Source of the DNA: CAVXYG01 sp963706835
GTDB taxonomy: Bacteria; Actinomycetota; Actinomycetes; S36-B12; GCA-2699445
Reading direction: 5' to 3'
Length of the DNA stretch: 64,000 bases
Assembly: GCA_963706835.1 (NCBI GenBank)
Contig: CAVPOB010000008.1
Location: 124,001-188,000 of the forward strand
Below the pieces are notes generated by a model. The model was not told the DNA's origin. It worked only from the letters and a program-made list of their open reading frames with translations, and did no database searches. Each line of letters starts with the position of its first letter. Position 1 is the first letter of the stretch. Made by a program: the position numbers and the translations under genes. Below are positions 10,139 to 18,830 of the stretch, in pieces.

Positions 10139-11934
10139 ACGGCAGAGGGCTGATGCCCGGCGACTCCTCATCCGGCTGGCTCGGTGGCGCTGCGGCTCGC
10201 GACGGCTGGGGCCGGCGCCAGGGAATCCACTCCCCGGAGGACCGGCGGTTCGTCGGGCTCGCGGCGGCAGCGCTCGACGACTACCTGGCACGCAACTCCA
10301 TCGACGCCACGCTGGCGGGGGACGTGCGTTTCGATGAGCGGCTGCCCGACTACAGCGCTGACGGCATCGCCGAACAGGTCCGCGTCCTCAACCGCCACCT
10401 GCTGGCGCTGGAGTCCATCAACCCGCTCGGCCTTTCCCGGGTGAACGCGGTGGACCTGAGGATCTTGCGCCGCCGACTCACTGCCCGGGTCTATCAGCTG
10501 CGCACCCTGGGCGAGCCGACCTGGAACCCCCTGTGGTGGTCACCGGGTCTGGCGCTGGAACCGCTCGTGGCCCGCTCCGCCGTGCGTGGCATCCTGGCCC
10601 GGTTGCGGGGGATGCCCGAGCACGTGGAGTCGGCGCGCCACACCCTGGGCACGATGCCGGCGCCACACTTGGCCCGCGCCTTGCGGGACCTGAGCGCGGT
10701 CATCGACTGGCTGCCCGGTGCAATCGCTACGACGGCTGCGCAGCATCCCAGGGCCGCCTCGGACTTGGAAGAGGCACTCGCCCCGGCGCTGGCGGCTCTG
10801 GAGGAGCACCGCTATTGGCTGTCGTCGCGTCGACCGCGGGCGATGCGCGACCCGAGGCTGGGCGCTCGGCAGTATGCCGAGGTGCTGCGACTGCTGGTCG
10901 GCTCACCCCTGTCGGTGGCGCAGGTGCGGGCCAGCGCCGAGCAGGAGCTGGCCGAGCTGCAGGAACAGTTGCGCAGCCTGGCCAGCCAGACGCTGGGCAA
11001 GAGCGTGGCCGCCCGACGACTGGTGCCTGAGGCGCTGCAAGCGGTGGCGGTGCGCTACCAGTTGGGCCCCGGGCAACTGGTGCCCGCGGCGCAACGAGCC
11101 GTCGCCGCCGCACGGGCCTTCACCCAGGATCGCCAACTGGTGACCGTGCCGGAGTTCGCGCTGGACGTGGTGCCGATGCCGGCGGTCCGGTCGGGCGGCA
11201 GTGCCGCCTTCGTGGACTCTCCCGGCGGCCTGGCCCAGGACGGTGCAGCGACGCGGATCGCCATCGCCGGGCCCGACCCGGAGTGGGCGCCGGCTCGCCG
11301 CTCCTCCTTCCTGCGGGAGTACAACGCCGTCATGATCGACGCGTTGATGACGCATCAGGCGTTCCCGGGCCACGCGCTGCAGACGGCGCACGCTCGGGCC
11401 GTGGCGGCGCCGACCGCGATTCGCGCGGTGTTCCCCGACGTCCTGTTCTCGGAGGGCTGGGCCGTATACGCCCAGGACATCATGCAGGCTGAAGGTTTCG
11501 GGGGTTCGGTCCCGGATGCGCCGCCGGCGGCCTTCGCCCTGCAGCAGGTGAAACTGCGCATCCGCGGGGTCGTGAACGCACTGCTGGATATCGGCTACCA
11601 CACCGAAGGCTTGGACGAGCCGCGTGCGCGCCGCCTGCTGGCCACAGCCGCGATGGCGGAAGAGGGCGAGTTCGTCGTGAAGTGGCACCGGGTCCAACTC
11701 AGCGCGGGAACGCTCACCACGTACCACGTCGGACACACGCTCATGGCAGACCTGGTGCAGAAGGTGCGCCACAGCAACCCGAACTGGTCGCCACGTCAGG
11801 TGCACGACCGCGTGCTGGGCAACGGCGCCGTGCCGCCGGAGTCGGCGAAGGACCTGCTCGGGGTGATTCTCGAGCCGCCGTCGACGGGTGAATTCCCGCC
11901 CTATCCGCAGGTGACTTCGCTCTGGCCCCGATAG
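10135..11934 (+). CDS. DUF885 family protein (putative zinc peptidase)
   Basis: The 599-residue protein carries both hallmarks of the DUF885 family: THQAFPGHALQ, a variant of HEaxPGHhlQ that probably binds metal, and the downstream LFSEGWAVYAQDIM (EGWa.Y). The N-terminal half is helical, as in the family. No signal peptide is seen, so it is probably cytoplasmic. Proteins of this family are thought to be metallopeptidases, but the substrate here is unknown. The first residue of the HE pair is replaced (HQ), as seen in some actinobacterial members. It begins at an ATGA overlap with mazG and is followed 40 bp later by eno. Confidence 0.8.
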   Translation: MNGRGLMPGDSSSGWLGGAAARDGWGRRQGIHSPEDRRFVGLAAAALDDYLARNSIDATLAGDVRFDERLPDYSADGIAEQVRVLNRHLLALESINPLGLSRVNAVDLRILRRRLTARVYQLRTLGEPTWNPLWWSPGLALEPLVARSAVRGILARLRGMPEHVESARHTLGTMPAPHLARALRDLSAVIDWLPGAIATTAAQHPRAASDLEEALAPALAALEEHRYWLSSRRPRAMRDPRLGARQYAEVLRLLVGSPLSVAQVRASAEQELAELQEQLRSLASQTLGKSVAARRLVPEALQAVAVRYQLGPGQLVPAAQRAVAAARAFTQDRQLVTVPEFALDVVPMPAVRSGGSAAFVDSPGGLAQDGAATRIAIAGPDPEWAPARRSSFLREYNAVMIDALMTHQAFPGHALQTAHARAVAAPTAIRAVFPDVLFSEGWAVYAQDIMQAEGFGGSVPDAPPAAFALQQVKLRIRGVVNALLDIGYHTEGLDEPRARRLLATAAMAEEGEFVVKWHRVQLSAGTLTTYHVGHTLMADLVQKVRHSNPNWSPRQVHDRVLGNGAVPPESAKDLLGVILEPPSTGEFPPYPQVTSLWPR

Positions 11935-11974
11935 GGTGGTGCGCGGACACACCCCATCACCGAGGAGCACCGCG

Positions 11975-13285
11975 ATGGCCGCAATCGATGTCGTAATCGC
12001 CCGCGAGATTCTGGACTCCCGTGGCAATCCCACGGTCGAGGTCGAGGTTGCCCTCGACGACGGGACTGTGGGCCGGGCGGCGGTGCCGTCCGGCGCCAGC
12101 ACCGGAGCCTTCGAGGCCGTGGAGCGCCGCGACGGCGACAAGGGCCGCTACCTGGGCAAGGGCGTGCTGGGCGCGGTCGCTGCGGTGGAGGATGAGATCG
12201 CGCCTGAGGTGATCGGCTTCGACGCCTCCGAGCAGCGACTCATCGATCAGACGATGATCGATCTCGACGGCACCCCCAACAAGGGGCGACTCGGCGCCAA
12301 CGCGATCCTCGGCGTCTCGCTCGCCGTCGCCCACGCCGCCGCAGACTCCGCTGATCTGCCGCTGTTCCGCTACGTCGGCGGCCCGAACGCGTTCCTGCTG
12401 CCGGTGCCCATGATGAACATCATCAACGGCGGCAGCCACGCCGACTCCGACGTGGACTTCCAGGAGTTCATGATCGCGCCGATCGGCGCCCCGAGCTTCG
12501 CCGAGGCGCTGCGGATGGGCGCCGAGGTGTACCACTCGTTGAAGAGCGTGCTGAAGGGCAAGGGGTATGCGACCGGTCTGGGCGACGAGGGTGGCTTCGC
12601 GCCGAACCTGCCGAGCAACCGGGCGGCACTGGAACTGATCACCGAGGCGATCGAGAAGGCCGGCGTACGCCCGGGCGCGGATGTCGCCCTGGCGATGGAT
12701 GTCGCGGCGACCGAGTTCTACGAGCACGTCCTGAAGGGTTCCGGCGAGTGCCCCCCCGGGCACTACTTCGTCGAGGGCGCCGCGAAGTCGACCGAGGCGA
12801 TGATCGAGTACTACGGCGGACTGGTCGACGACTTCCCGATCGTCTCGATCGAGGACCCGCTGAGCGAGGACGAGTGGAGCGACTGGGCCGTGATGACCGC
12901 GGCGCTGGGCGACCGCACGCAGATCGTCGGCGACGACCATTACGTGACGAATACCGAGCGGATCAAGCGCGGTATCGCGGAGAAGACGGCCAACGCCCTA
13001 CTGGTCAAGGTGAATCAGATCGGCACGCTGTCCGAGACGGCCGATGCTGTGGAGGCGGCCCACCGTGCCGGGTTCAAGACGATGATGAGTCATCGCTCCG
13101 GGGAGACCGAGGACTCCACGATCGCCGATCTGTCCGTGGCCTTCAACTGCGGTCAGATCAAGAGCGGTGCGCCGGCTCGCACCGACCGGGTCGTGAAGTA
13201 CAACCAGTTGCTGCGTATCGAGAGCGAGCTCGACGATGCGGCACGGTACGCGGGAGCGGACGCATTCCCCCGATTCACCGCTTAG
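11975..13285 (+). CDS. eno: Enolase
   Basis: Converts 2-phosphoglycerate to phosphoenolpyruvate in glycolysis. All key elements are present in the 436 residues: the opening AREILDSRGNPTVEVEV, PSGASTGAFEA, MMNIINGGSHADSDVDFQEF, the catalytic GDEGGFAPNL, the metal ligand stretch SIEDPLSEDEW and GDDHYVTN, the catalytic Lys in LLVKVNQIGTL, and SHRSGETED. HADSDVD and GDDHYVTN differ slightly from the usual HADNNVD and GDDLFVTN, but no catalytic residue is lost. GAGGAG lies about 9 bases before the ATG. It is followed by divIC, as in most actinobacteria. Confidence 0.97.
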   Translation: MAAIDVVIAREILDSRGNPTVEVEVALDDGTVGRAAVPSGASTGAFEAVERRDGDKGRYLGKGVLGAVAAVEDEIAPEVIGFDASEQRLIDQTMIDLDGTPNKGRLGANAILGVSLAVAHAAADSADLPLFRYVGGPNAFLLPVPMMNIINGGSHADSDVDFQEFMIAPIGAPSFAEALRMGAEVYHSLKSVLKGKGYATGLGDEGGFAPNLPSNRAALELITEAIEKAGVRPGADVALAMDVAATEFYEHVLKGSGECPPGHYFVEGAAKSTEAMIEYYGGLVDDFPIVSIEDPLSEDEWSDWAVMTAALGDRTQIVGDDHYVTNTERIKRGIAEKTANALLVKVNQIGTLSETADAVEAAHRAGFKTMMSHRSGETEDSTIADLSVAFNCGQIKSGAPARTDRVVKYNQLLRIESELDDAARYAGADAFPRFTA

Positions 13286-13304
13286 GCGTGCGACCATCGG
13301 GGGC

Positions 13305-13730
13305 GTGAGCAGGCCAGCAGCGATCCGACCGGAGGGCCCCTCGGGTCGGACCGCTGCCCTGGTCCTCGTCGTGGCTGTCCTCGTGTCGATGCTCGCGCTG
13401 CCGGTGCGCTCCTGGTTCCTGCAGCAGGCCCAGATCGCCGATGCCCACGCCACCCTCGCTGCGACCGAGGAGCGGATCGCCGCGCTGGAGGCGGAGCAGC
13501 GGCGCTGGCAGGACGACGGGTACGTCGCCGAGCAAGCGCGGCTGCGGCTGCACTACGTCCGGCCGGGGGAGGTGGGCATCGTCGTGCTGCAGCCCGATGA
13601 TGCACCGACGGCCGCACAGGAGCCGGCGACCTGGTACGACAGCCTGTGGCAGACCGTGGAGTCGGCGTCGGGTCGCGGCCAGACCGCGTTGGGCGACCCG
13701 GTGCAGGTGCGCGAAACCGCCCCCCGCTGA
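13305..13730 (+). CDS. Septum formation initiator family protein (DivIC/FtsB-like)
   Basis: A 141-residue bitopic membrane protein. A short cytoplasmic start is followed by one membrane span (TAALVLVVAVLVSMLALPV), then a coiled coil (ATLAATEERIAALEAEQRRW) and the conserved DDGYVAEQARLRLHYVRPGE typical of the FtsB/DivIC family. The protein acts in the FtsQBL complex that triggers septal cell-wall synthesis. The GTG start at 13305 is supported by the family length and by the position right after enolase. The C-terminal 45 residues are variable. Confidence 0.88.
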   Translation: MSRPAAIRPEGPSGRTAALVLVVAVLVSMLALPVRSWFLQQAQIADAHATLAATEERIAALEAEQRRWQDDGYVAEQARLRLHYVRPGEVGIVVLQPDDAPTAAQEPATWYDSLWQTVESASGRGQTALGDPVQVRETAPR

Positions 13731-13759
13731 ATCGCCGGCGCGCCTGCCACACTGGGGGC

Positions 13760-14288
13760 GTGGACCGATCAGATCGTGCGGCCCCCGGGCACGGGCACCT
13801 CTGCGCCTCGGACCGCGCCGCGGTGGCCCGACAGTTGGGGCGGTCCCCGCGCGGCGTCGTCGGCGTCGGGTACCGCTGTGCGTGCGGCGAGCCGGCCGTG
13901 GTCACCACGGCCCCCCGACTGCCAGACGGCACACCCTTCCCGACGATGTACTACCTCACCTGTGCGAGGCTGAACGCGGCGCTGAGCACGCTGGAGGCGC
14001 AGGGGTTCATGCGCGAGCAGGCCGAACGGCTCGCCGAGGATCCCGAGGCTGCCGACGCCTACCGGGCCGCCCATGAGCGCTACCTCGGCGAGCGTGCGGC
14101 ACTGGGCGAGGTAGCCGGAGACTGCCGGTGTCAGCGCCGGCGGGATGCCGGACCGGGTGAAGTGCCTGCATGCGCTGGCCGCGCAGTCGTTGGTCAGCGG
14201 CCCCGGCGTCAATCCCGTCGGGGACGCGGCACTGGCCGAAGTCGGTCAGTGGTGGCAGACCGGGGCGTGCGCTGGGGAGGTTCGATGA
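13760..14288 (+). CDS. DUF501 domain protein (one apparent frameshift near 14116)
   Basis: DUF501 proteins are small cytoplasmic proteins of unknown function found almost only in actinobacteria, between divIC and ppx, as here. Recognisable parts are ARQLGRSPRGVVGVGYRC, the PDGTPFPTMYYLTCARL block and, after the break, PDRVKCLHALAAQSLV with its conserved Cys and His. The two parts lie in different frames around 14116. Restoring CG in GCCGGAG (GCCGCGGAG) joins them and gives about 176 residues. The end overlaps the ppx start (ATGA). The GTG at 13760 is the likely start. Confidence 0.85.
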
Positions 14289-15203
14289 GAGTCGCGGCCA
14301 TCGACTGCGGGACGAACTCGATCCGGCTGCTGGTGGCCGACATCGCCGAGGGCCGCCTGACGGACGTCGATCGGCGCATGGAGATCGTCCGGCTCGGGGA
14401 GGGCGTCGACCGGACCGGTCGGCTCAGCGATGCAGCGCTGGCACGGACCTTCGACGCCTGCGGCCGCTACGCCGAAGTCGATCGCAGCGCTGGGCGCCCA
14501 GCGGGTCCGGTTCGTGGCGACATCCGCCTCGCGGGACGCGGGCAATGCCGCCGAGTTCACCAGCTGGCGTGCAGCGGATCCTCGGCGTGGCGCCAGAGGT
14601 CGTCACCGGCCTGACGGAGGCGGATCTGTCGTTCGTGGGAGCCTCCCGCAGCCTGCCCGACCTGCCCGCGCCCAGCGCTGGTGGTCGACATCGGCGGCGG
14701 CAGCACCGAGTTCGTGCTGGGCGCCGGCCACGCGCAGCAGGCGGTGTCGGTGGATATGGGGTGCGTGCGCTTCACCGAGCGCCATCTCCACGGCAACCCG
14801 CCCGGCCCGGAGGAGATCGCCGGCATGGTGGCCGAGGCCGATGCGCTCATCGAGCGGGCAGCCGCATCGGTCGACTTGCAGCGGGCGGCCTGCCTGGTGG
14901 GACTCGCGGGGACGGTGACGACGATGTCGGCCCTCGCCATGGGCCTGCCGGCCTACGACTCCAGCGCCATCCACGGCTCGGTCATGACTGCGGCGCAGGT
15001 GCACGCCGTGGCTGGCCGACTCGCCGCCGCGACCCGGCAGGAGCGCGCCGCGATGCCGGTGATGCACCCCGGCCGGGCCGACGTGATCGCCGCCGGGGCG
15101 ATCATCCTGGACCGGATCGTGGCGGCGGTCGGGCGCTGCCGAGGTCATCGTCAGCGAGCACGACATCCTCGACGGAATCGCCTGGTCCCTGGTGTCCCGG
15201 TAG
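14285..15203 (+). CDS. Ppx/GppA exopolyphosphatase family protein (four apparent frameshifts)
   Basis: This family hydrolyses polyphosphate or pppGpp. The N-terminal MRVAAIDCGTNSIRLLVAD is the phosphate-binding loop of the actin-like ATPase fold; VVDIGGGSTEF is the second one; GLAGTVTTM and HPGRADVIAAGAIIL are further conserved blocks; the end is SEHDILDGIAWSL. The reading frame shifts by +1 at about 14479, 14568, 14669 and 15134. Each shift is repaired by adding CG to an existing CG, giving about 308 residues, normal for actinobacterial Ppx. The gene overlaps DUF501 by ATGA. Confidence 0.88.
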
Positions 15204-15234
15204 CCCTCGGCGGCGCTGCGGCTACCGTGGCAGC

Positions 15235-15747
15235 ATGCCTTCCTACGCAGTGACCGTTCTCGGCCACGATCGACCGGGCATCGTTGCCGAGGTGACCGAG
15301 GCGATCGCCGATCTCGGCGGCAACCTCGAGGACTCCACGATGACGCTGCTGCGCGGGCATTTCGCGATGACCCTCATCGCTGATGTCGGCGCTGCGGCGG
15401 AGGCCATCGCGCAACGACTGGATCCGCTGCGGCGATCGGGGCTGGTGGTCTCCGTGCTGGCGCTCCCGGCCGCCGAGGGGCTCTCGGCCGAGCAGCAGCG
15501 GTACCTGGTCTCCGTGCACGGCGGGGATCGACCCGGCATCGTCAGCGCGGTGGCGCGCCGCATCGCGGATCTGGGCGGCAACATCGTGGATCTGTCCACC
15601 AGGCTCGGCGACGGGCTGTATGTCCTCGTCGCCGAGGTGCACCTGGCGCCGGAGGCGGCTGCTCGCGCCGCCGAGGCGCTGGCGGAGGCGGCGGCCGACC
15701 TCGGAGTCACCGTACGCCTGAGCGAGGTCGATGAGGACGTGATGTAG
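15235..15747 (+). CDS. Double ACT-domain protein (GcvR-like)
   Basis: The 170 residues consist of two ACT domains in tandem. Each starts with the same ligand-binding pattern: VTVLGHDRPGIVAEVTEAIADLGGN (given here in shortened form as GHDRPGIVAEV) near residue 8, and GGDRPGIVSAVARRIADLG near residue 99. ACT domains bind amino acids and regulate enzymes or gene expression; the two-domain arrangement is like GcvR, the glycine cleavage regulator. No DNA-binding part is present. The gene is 4 bp from def and may be cotranscribed. The ligand cannot be predicted. Confidence 0.85.
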   Translation: MPSYAVTVLGHDRPGIVAEVTEAIADLGGNLEDSTMTLLRGHFAMTLIADVGAAAEAIAQRLDPLRRSGLVVSVLALPAAEGLSAEQQRYLVSVHGGDRPGIVSAVARRIADLGGNIVDLSTRLGDGLYVLVAEVHLAPEAAARAAEALAEAAADLGVTVRLSEVDEDVM

Positions 15748-15751
15748 GGCG

Positions 15752-16294
15752 ATGAGCGATCCGAGTGCCGCGCTGGCCGCCTTGCCGAAGGGCCGGGTGC
15801 GCGACGTCGTCCGCGCCCCCGCCGATGTGCTGGGGCAGACCTGCCCCGAGGTCGACCCGTGCGCTCCCCAAACGCTGCAGCTGGCTGCCGACCTTGTCGC
15901 CACGATGCGGGTCTCACCGGGATGCGTGGGACTGGCCGCCAACCAGATCGGGGTCGCGGCCCACGTGTTCAGCCTGGACGTCAGCGCTCACCCCAAGACC
16001 GCCACGAGCCATGGCGCCTTCGTGCTGGTCAATGCCGCGGTGGCGTCGGCCACCCGCAAGGAGCGCGGTCGTGAGGGGTGCATGTCGGTGCCGGACTTCA
16101 CCGGCGACGTCAAGCGCGCCACCCGACTCACCGTGACCGGCGCGCTGCCGGGGTCGGGACAGCGCATCACACTGACCACCGACGCGTTCGAGGCGCGCGC
16201 CATCCAGCACGAGTTCGACCATCTGGCCGGGCTGCTGTTCCTGGACCGCGTCGCCGGCGCGCACCACATCTACCCGCGCAAGACCTACCTGTAG
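15752..16294 (+). CDS. def: Peptide deformylase
   Basis: Removes the formyl group from the N-terminal methionine of new proteins. The three catalytic motifs are clear in the 180 residues: GCVGLAANQIGV (GxGxAAxQ), REGCMSVPDF (EGCxS, with the zinc Cys) and IQHEFDHLAGLLFLD (HExDH). The first motif begins GCVGLAA rather than GxGLAA, a mild variant. The gene immediately precedes tRNA-Leu. Confidence 0.95.
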   Translation: MSDPSAALAALPKGRVRDVVRAPADVLGQTCPEVDPCAPQTLQLAADLVATMRVSPGCVGLAANQIGVAAHVFSLDVSAHPKTATSHGAFVLVNAAVASATRKERGREGCMSVPDFTGDVKRATRLTVTGALPGSGQRITLTTDAFEARAIQHEFDHLAGLLFLDRVAGAHHIYPRKTYL

Positions 16295-16319
16295 CCGCTG
16301 CCGATACGCTGCCCAGCAG

Positions 16320-16402
16320 GCCCGGATGGCGAAACGGCAGACGCAGGAGGCTTAAACCCTCCGGCCGGCGACGGCGTGCGGGTTCGAATCCCGCTCCGGG
16401 CA
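16320..16402 (+). tRNA. tRNA-Leu (anticodon UAA)
   Basis: The 83-nt sequence folds as a class II tRNA. The acceptor stem is GCCCGGA paired with TCCGGGC, followed by discriminator A and CC-T, so CCA is not encoded. The anticodon stem GGAGG/CCTCC encloses loop CTTAAAC with anticodon TAA. A long variable arm follows, then GGGTTCGAATCCC, the T arm. It reads the UUA codon, very rare in such GC-rich genomes, and corresponds to the bldA tRNA of Streptomyces. Confidence 0.95.
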
Positions 16403-16562
16403 CCTGGCCGACCCGGGGTCGGCGCGGATACGGCGGCGGGGACGCGCCGCCCGCTCCGGTGAGGCTCGCTTGCGCTGCGGAGCACCGCTCGGGAACACTA
16501 TACGTGGGCACGTTGTTGCATGAAACGAATGTCGTCTACATGCCGAAAGGCGGTCAGGAAGA

Positions 16563-17423
16563 ATGCAGACTCGAAACCCGGTGCTCAGCCGCATCGGCCA
16601 GGAGCCCGCGAGCACGGGTGGCTCGGGCTTCGCCTACCAGGAAGGTGCCTCGGCGTATCAGCAGGCGCAGCCAGGTGTGGCGGCCACGGACTACGCCACC
16701 CAAATGCGGGGTACTGCGCCGCCGGTGAGCGTCGGTGCGAGGCTGACGCTCAACGACGTCATCGTCAAGACGGCGATTTCGTTCGGCGTGCTGCTGGTCG
16801 GCGCGGTCATCGGTTGGCAGACCACGCCCTCGGCCCCGTGGCTGTTCTGGGTGGCCATGTTCGTCGGTCTTGGCCTGGGACTTGCCAACGCGTTCAAGAA
16901 GCAGGTGTCGCCGCCGCTGATCCTGGCCTACTCGTTGGTCCAGGGCGTGTTCCTCGGCGGGATCAGCTGGACCTACAACGAGTTCGTCATGGCCGTGAAC
17001 CCGGACTACACCGGGCTGGTCGGTCAAGCGGTCGTCGCCACCTTCGTCGTGTTCGCCGTGATGCTGGCGCTCTACCAGTCCCGCATCGTCAAGGTCAACG
17101 GCCGCTTCATGAAGATCATGATGGTCGCGATGGTGTCCTACCTGTTCATCGCGATCGCGTCCTTCGTCTCCTCCTTCTTCGGTGTGGGCGGTGGCTGGGG
17201 CTTCTACGGCGTCGGCGGACTGGGCATCGCCCTGATGGGCTTCGCCGTCCTCCTGGCGGCGTTCAGCCTCATGCTGGACTTCGAGGCCATCAAGCAGGGC
17301 GTGGCGATGGGCCTGCCGGAGCGCGAATCGTGGCGGATGGCCTTCGGCCTGCTGGTCACGTTGATCTGGCTGTACTTGGAGATCCTGCGCATGCTGGCGA
17401 TCCTGGCCTCCGGGCGCGAGTAG
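16563..17423 (+). CDS. Bax inhibitor-1/YccA family membrane protein
   Basis: The 286-residue protein has a soluble N-terminus of about 65 residues (Gly/Ala/Gln-rich), then seven predicted membrane helices. Conserved signatures are VKTAISFGVLLVGAVIGW, YSLVQGVFLGGISW, VNGRFMKIMMVAM, and the late acidic pair in SLMLDFEAIKQGV, which in BI-1 proteins lies in the pH-sensing Asp region. The family forms Ca2+-leak channels; the bacterial role is uncertain. AGGA lies before the ATG. A strong terminator follows 17 bp after the stop. Confidence 0.9.
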   Translation: MQTRNPVLSRIGQEPASTGGSGFAYQEGASAYQQAQPGVAATDYATQMRGTAPPVSVGARLTLNDVIVKTAISFGVLLVGAVIGWQTTPSAPWLFWVAMFVGLGLGLANAFKKQVSPPLILAYSLVQGVFLGGISWTYNEFVMAVNPDYTGLVGQAVVATFVVFAVMLALYQSRIVKVNGRFMKIMMVAMVSYLFIAIASFVSSFFGVGGGWGFYGVGGLGIALMGFAVLLAAFSLMLDFEAIKQGVAMGLPERESWRMAFGLLVTLIWLYLEILRMLAILASGRE

Positions 17424-17440
17424 CGCGCGGGGACAGCGAA

Positions 17441-17470
17441 GGGGCGGGCCAATCGGCCCGCCCCTTTGTG
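17441..17470 (+). terminator. Rho-independent terminator after the Bax-inhibitor-like gene
   Basis: A perfect 10-bp stem (GGGGCGGGCC with GGCCCGCCCC) around a 4-base AATC loop is followed by TTTGTGTT. It lies between the plus-strand gene and the 3' end of the minus-strand DUF4287 gene. The T-rich tract is on the plus strand, so it mainly ends the former. Confidence 0.9.
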
Positions 17471-17484
17471 TTGCGCGGTCGCGG

Positions 17485-17715
17485 TCACTGCAACTTGCGC
17501 GCAGCCCGCTTCTTGTCGAACTCGTGGACGATTGCGGTGGCATGCCCATGGGCGATGTCGAACTGATCCCTCAGCCAGTTGACCTTCTCGTCGAAACGCA
17601 GCAGCGACGGGCCGTTCTCAAGAGTGGAGAACCACTCCTTGAGATCCTTGCCGGTCACGCTGGGGATGCGTTCGACGAGTTGCCTGTGGGTTTCTTCGGA
17701 ATGGTGCAAGCTCAC
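17485..17715 (-). CDS. DUF4287 domain protein
   Basis: A 76-residue cytoplasmic protein made of one DUF4287 domain. Visible family features are HHSEETHRQLVERIPSVTGK, EWFSTLENGPSLLRFDEKV, and the closing DIAHGHATAIVHEFD. The function of the family is unknown; longer relatives carry it beside DUF5655. It stands alone on the minus strand between two unrelated genes. Confidence 0.85.
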   Translation of the reverse strand: MSLHHSEETHRQLVERIPSVTGKDLKEWFSTLENGPSLLRFDEKVNWLRDQFDIAHGHATAIVHEFDKKRAARKLQ

Positions 17716-17755
17716 GTGGTCTCCCTTCGCCGCGTCGCGCCGCGGGCGCCTTGGG

Positions 17756-18799
17756 TCAACGGTACGCCCTGGGGGTCACGGGTGGGTCCGTAGGAGGTCC
17801 CGACTGTGCGTCGATCTCGGCTGCGATGTCGTGGGCGGGCCGGTCCGCGGGCCGCTGCGGGTGGCCTCGCCGCAGCAGCAGCGTTGCCAGGGTCCGTCGC
17901 TCGTTGGGCGGCGGCGCTGTGATGGGCGCGATGACGGTGCCCGGGGCGAGGACTGCCTGGTCGATGGCAGTCCGGAATCGCTCGGTACGGGGCGCCTCGT
18001 AGCGCTCCGGCAGCCCGGCGAGCCCGAGGCCTGCTGCGCCCAGCACCGCGGGGCTGAGGACCTCCGCCAGTGCCGCGTAGCCATGCGCGTTGGGATGGAA
18101 GCGGTCCGCGGCGAACAGTTCGCCCGGCCGCGCCCGGAACTCGGGCCCCAGGGTGTCTCCCAGGCTCACGGTGATGGCGCCGAGCTGCAGCGCCGCCCGC
18201 GTCTGCAGCTCTGCCAGCCGCAGCGATTGTCGGTGCACGACGGTGCGGGCCGGGCGGCGGATCAGCGTGGTCGTGCCCAGGTCGGGGCAGGTCCCCACGA
18301 CGACCTCGACGCCTGCCTCCCGCAGTCGCAGAATCGCGTCGCGAAGCCGATTCACCTGCCGCCGTAGGGGACGGACGTGGGTGATGTCGTTGGCGCCGAT
18401 GATGATCACGGCGACATTGGGCCGGGTCACCAGCGCCCGATCCACCTGCACGCCGAGGGAATCCGACCGCGCCCCCACGATGGCGATCGTCGACAGGACG
18501 ACGGGGCGGCCGGAGCGTTGGGCGAGTCGCTCGGCCAGCATGGCGCCAGGGGTCTGATGGGCGTAGTCGGCGCCCAGGCCGGTGGCCAGCGAATCACCGA
18601 TCATGGCCAGCCGCAACGAGACACCGCGGTTGCCGCCGTAGCGGCCATCGGCGTAGGGGGGCGATGTCCGGCGCGGACCGGCCTCGCGACGAGCGGTGAT
18701 GGCCTGGGCGGTCAGGACGCCGGCGCCGGTAGCGGCCATCGCTGCGGCGGTGCTGCCGCCGATCGCGGCGATCCGCGCCGCACGCTGCCCTCCGCCCAC
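17756..18799 (-). CDS. SGNH/GDSL-type hydrolase
   Basis: The catalytic blocks are clear: MIGDSLATGLGA (GDS nucleophile, block I), the Gly of block II near LSTIAIVGARSDSLG, IIIGANDITH (GxND, block III), and DRFHPNAHGYA (DxxH, block V). These enzymes cleave esters or act on surface lipids and glycans. The N-terminus has a hydrophobic Ala-rich stretch (IAAIGGSTAAAMAATGAG) that could be a membrane anchor. The GTG at 18799 was chosen because longer forms overlap the marC gene end. The last 70 residues are Pro/Arg-rich and variable. Length is 347 residues. Confidence 0.8.
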   Translation of the reverse strand: MGGGQRAARIAAIGGSTAAAMAATGAGVLTAQAITARREAGPRRTSPPYADGRYGGNRGVSLRLAMIGDSLATGLGADYAHQTPGAMLAERLAQRSGRPVVLSTIAIVGARSDSLGVQVDRALVTRPNVAVIIIGANDITHVRPLRRQVNRLRDAILRLREAGVEVVVGTCPDLGTTTLIRRPARTVVHRQSLRLAELQTRAALQLGAITVSLGDTLGPEFRARPGELFAADRFHPNAHGYAALAEVLSPAVLGAAGLGLAGLPERYEAPRTERFRTAIDQAVLAPGTVIAPITAPPPNERRTLATLLLRRGHPQRPADRPAHDIAAEIDAQSGPPTDPPVTPRAYR

Positions 18800-18830
18800 G
18801 ATGCGATGGTCGCACGAGTGGGCCGCTGGC

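Noticed and set aside
14285..15203. Ppx/GppA, hemB, ccsB and others as true pseudogenes
   Set aside because: All breaks have the same CG-restoring repair, and the protein between breaks is fully conserved, including in essential genes.
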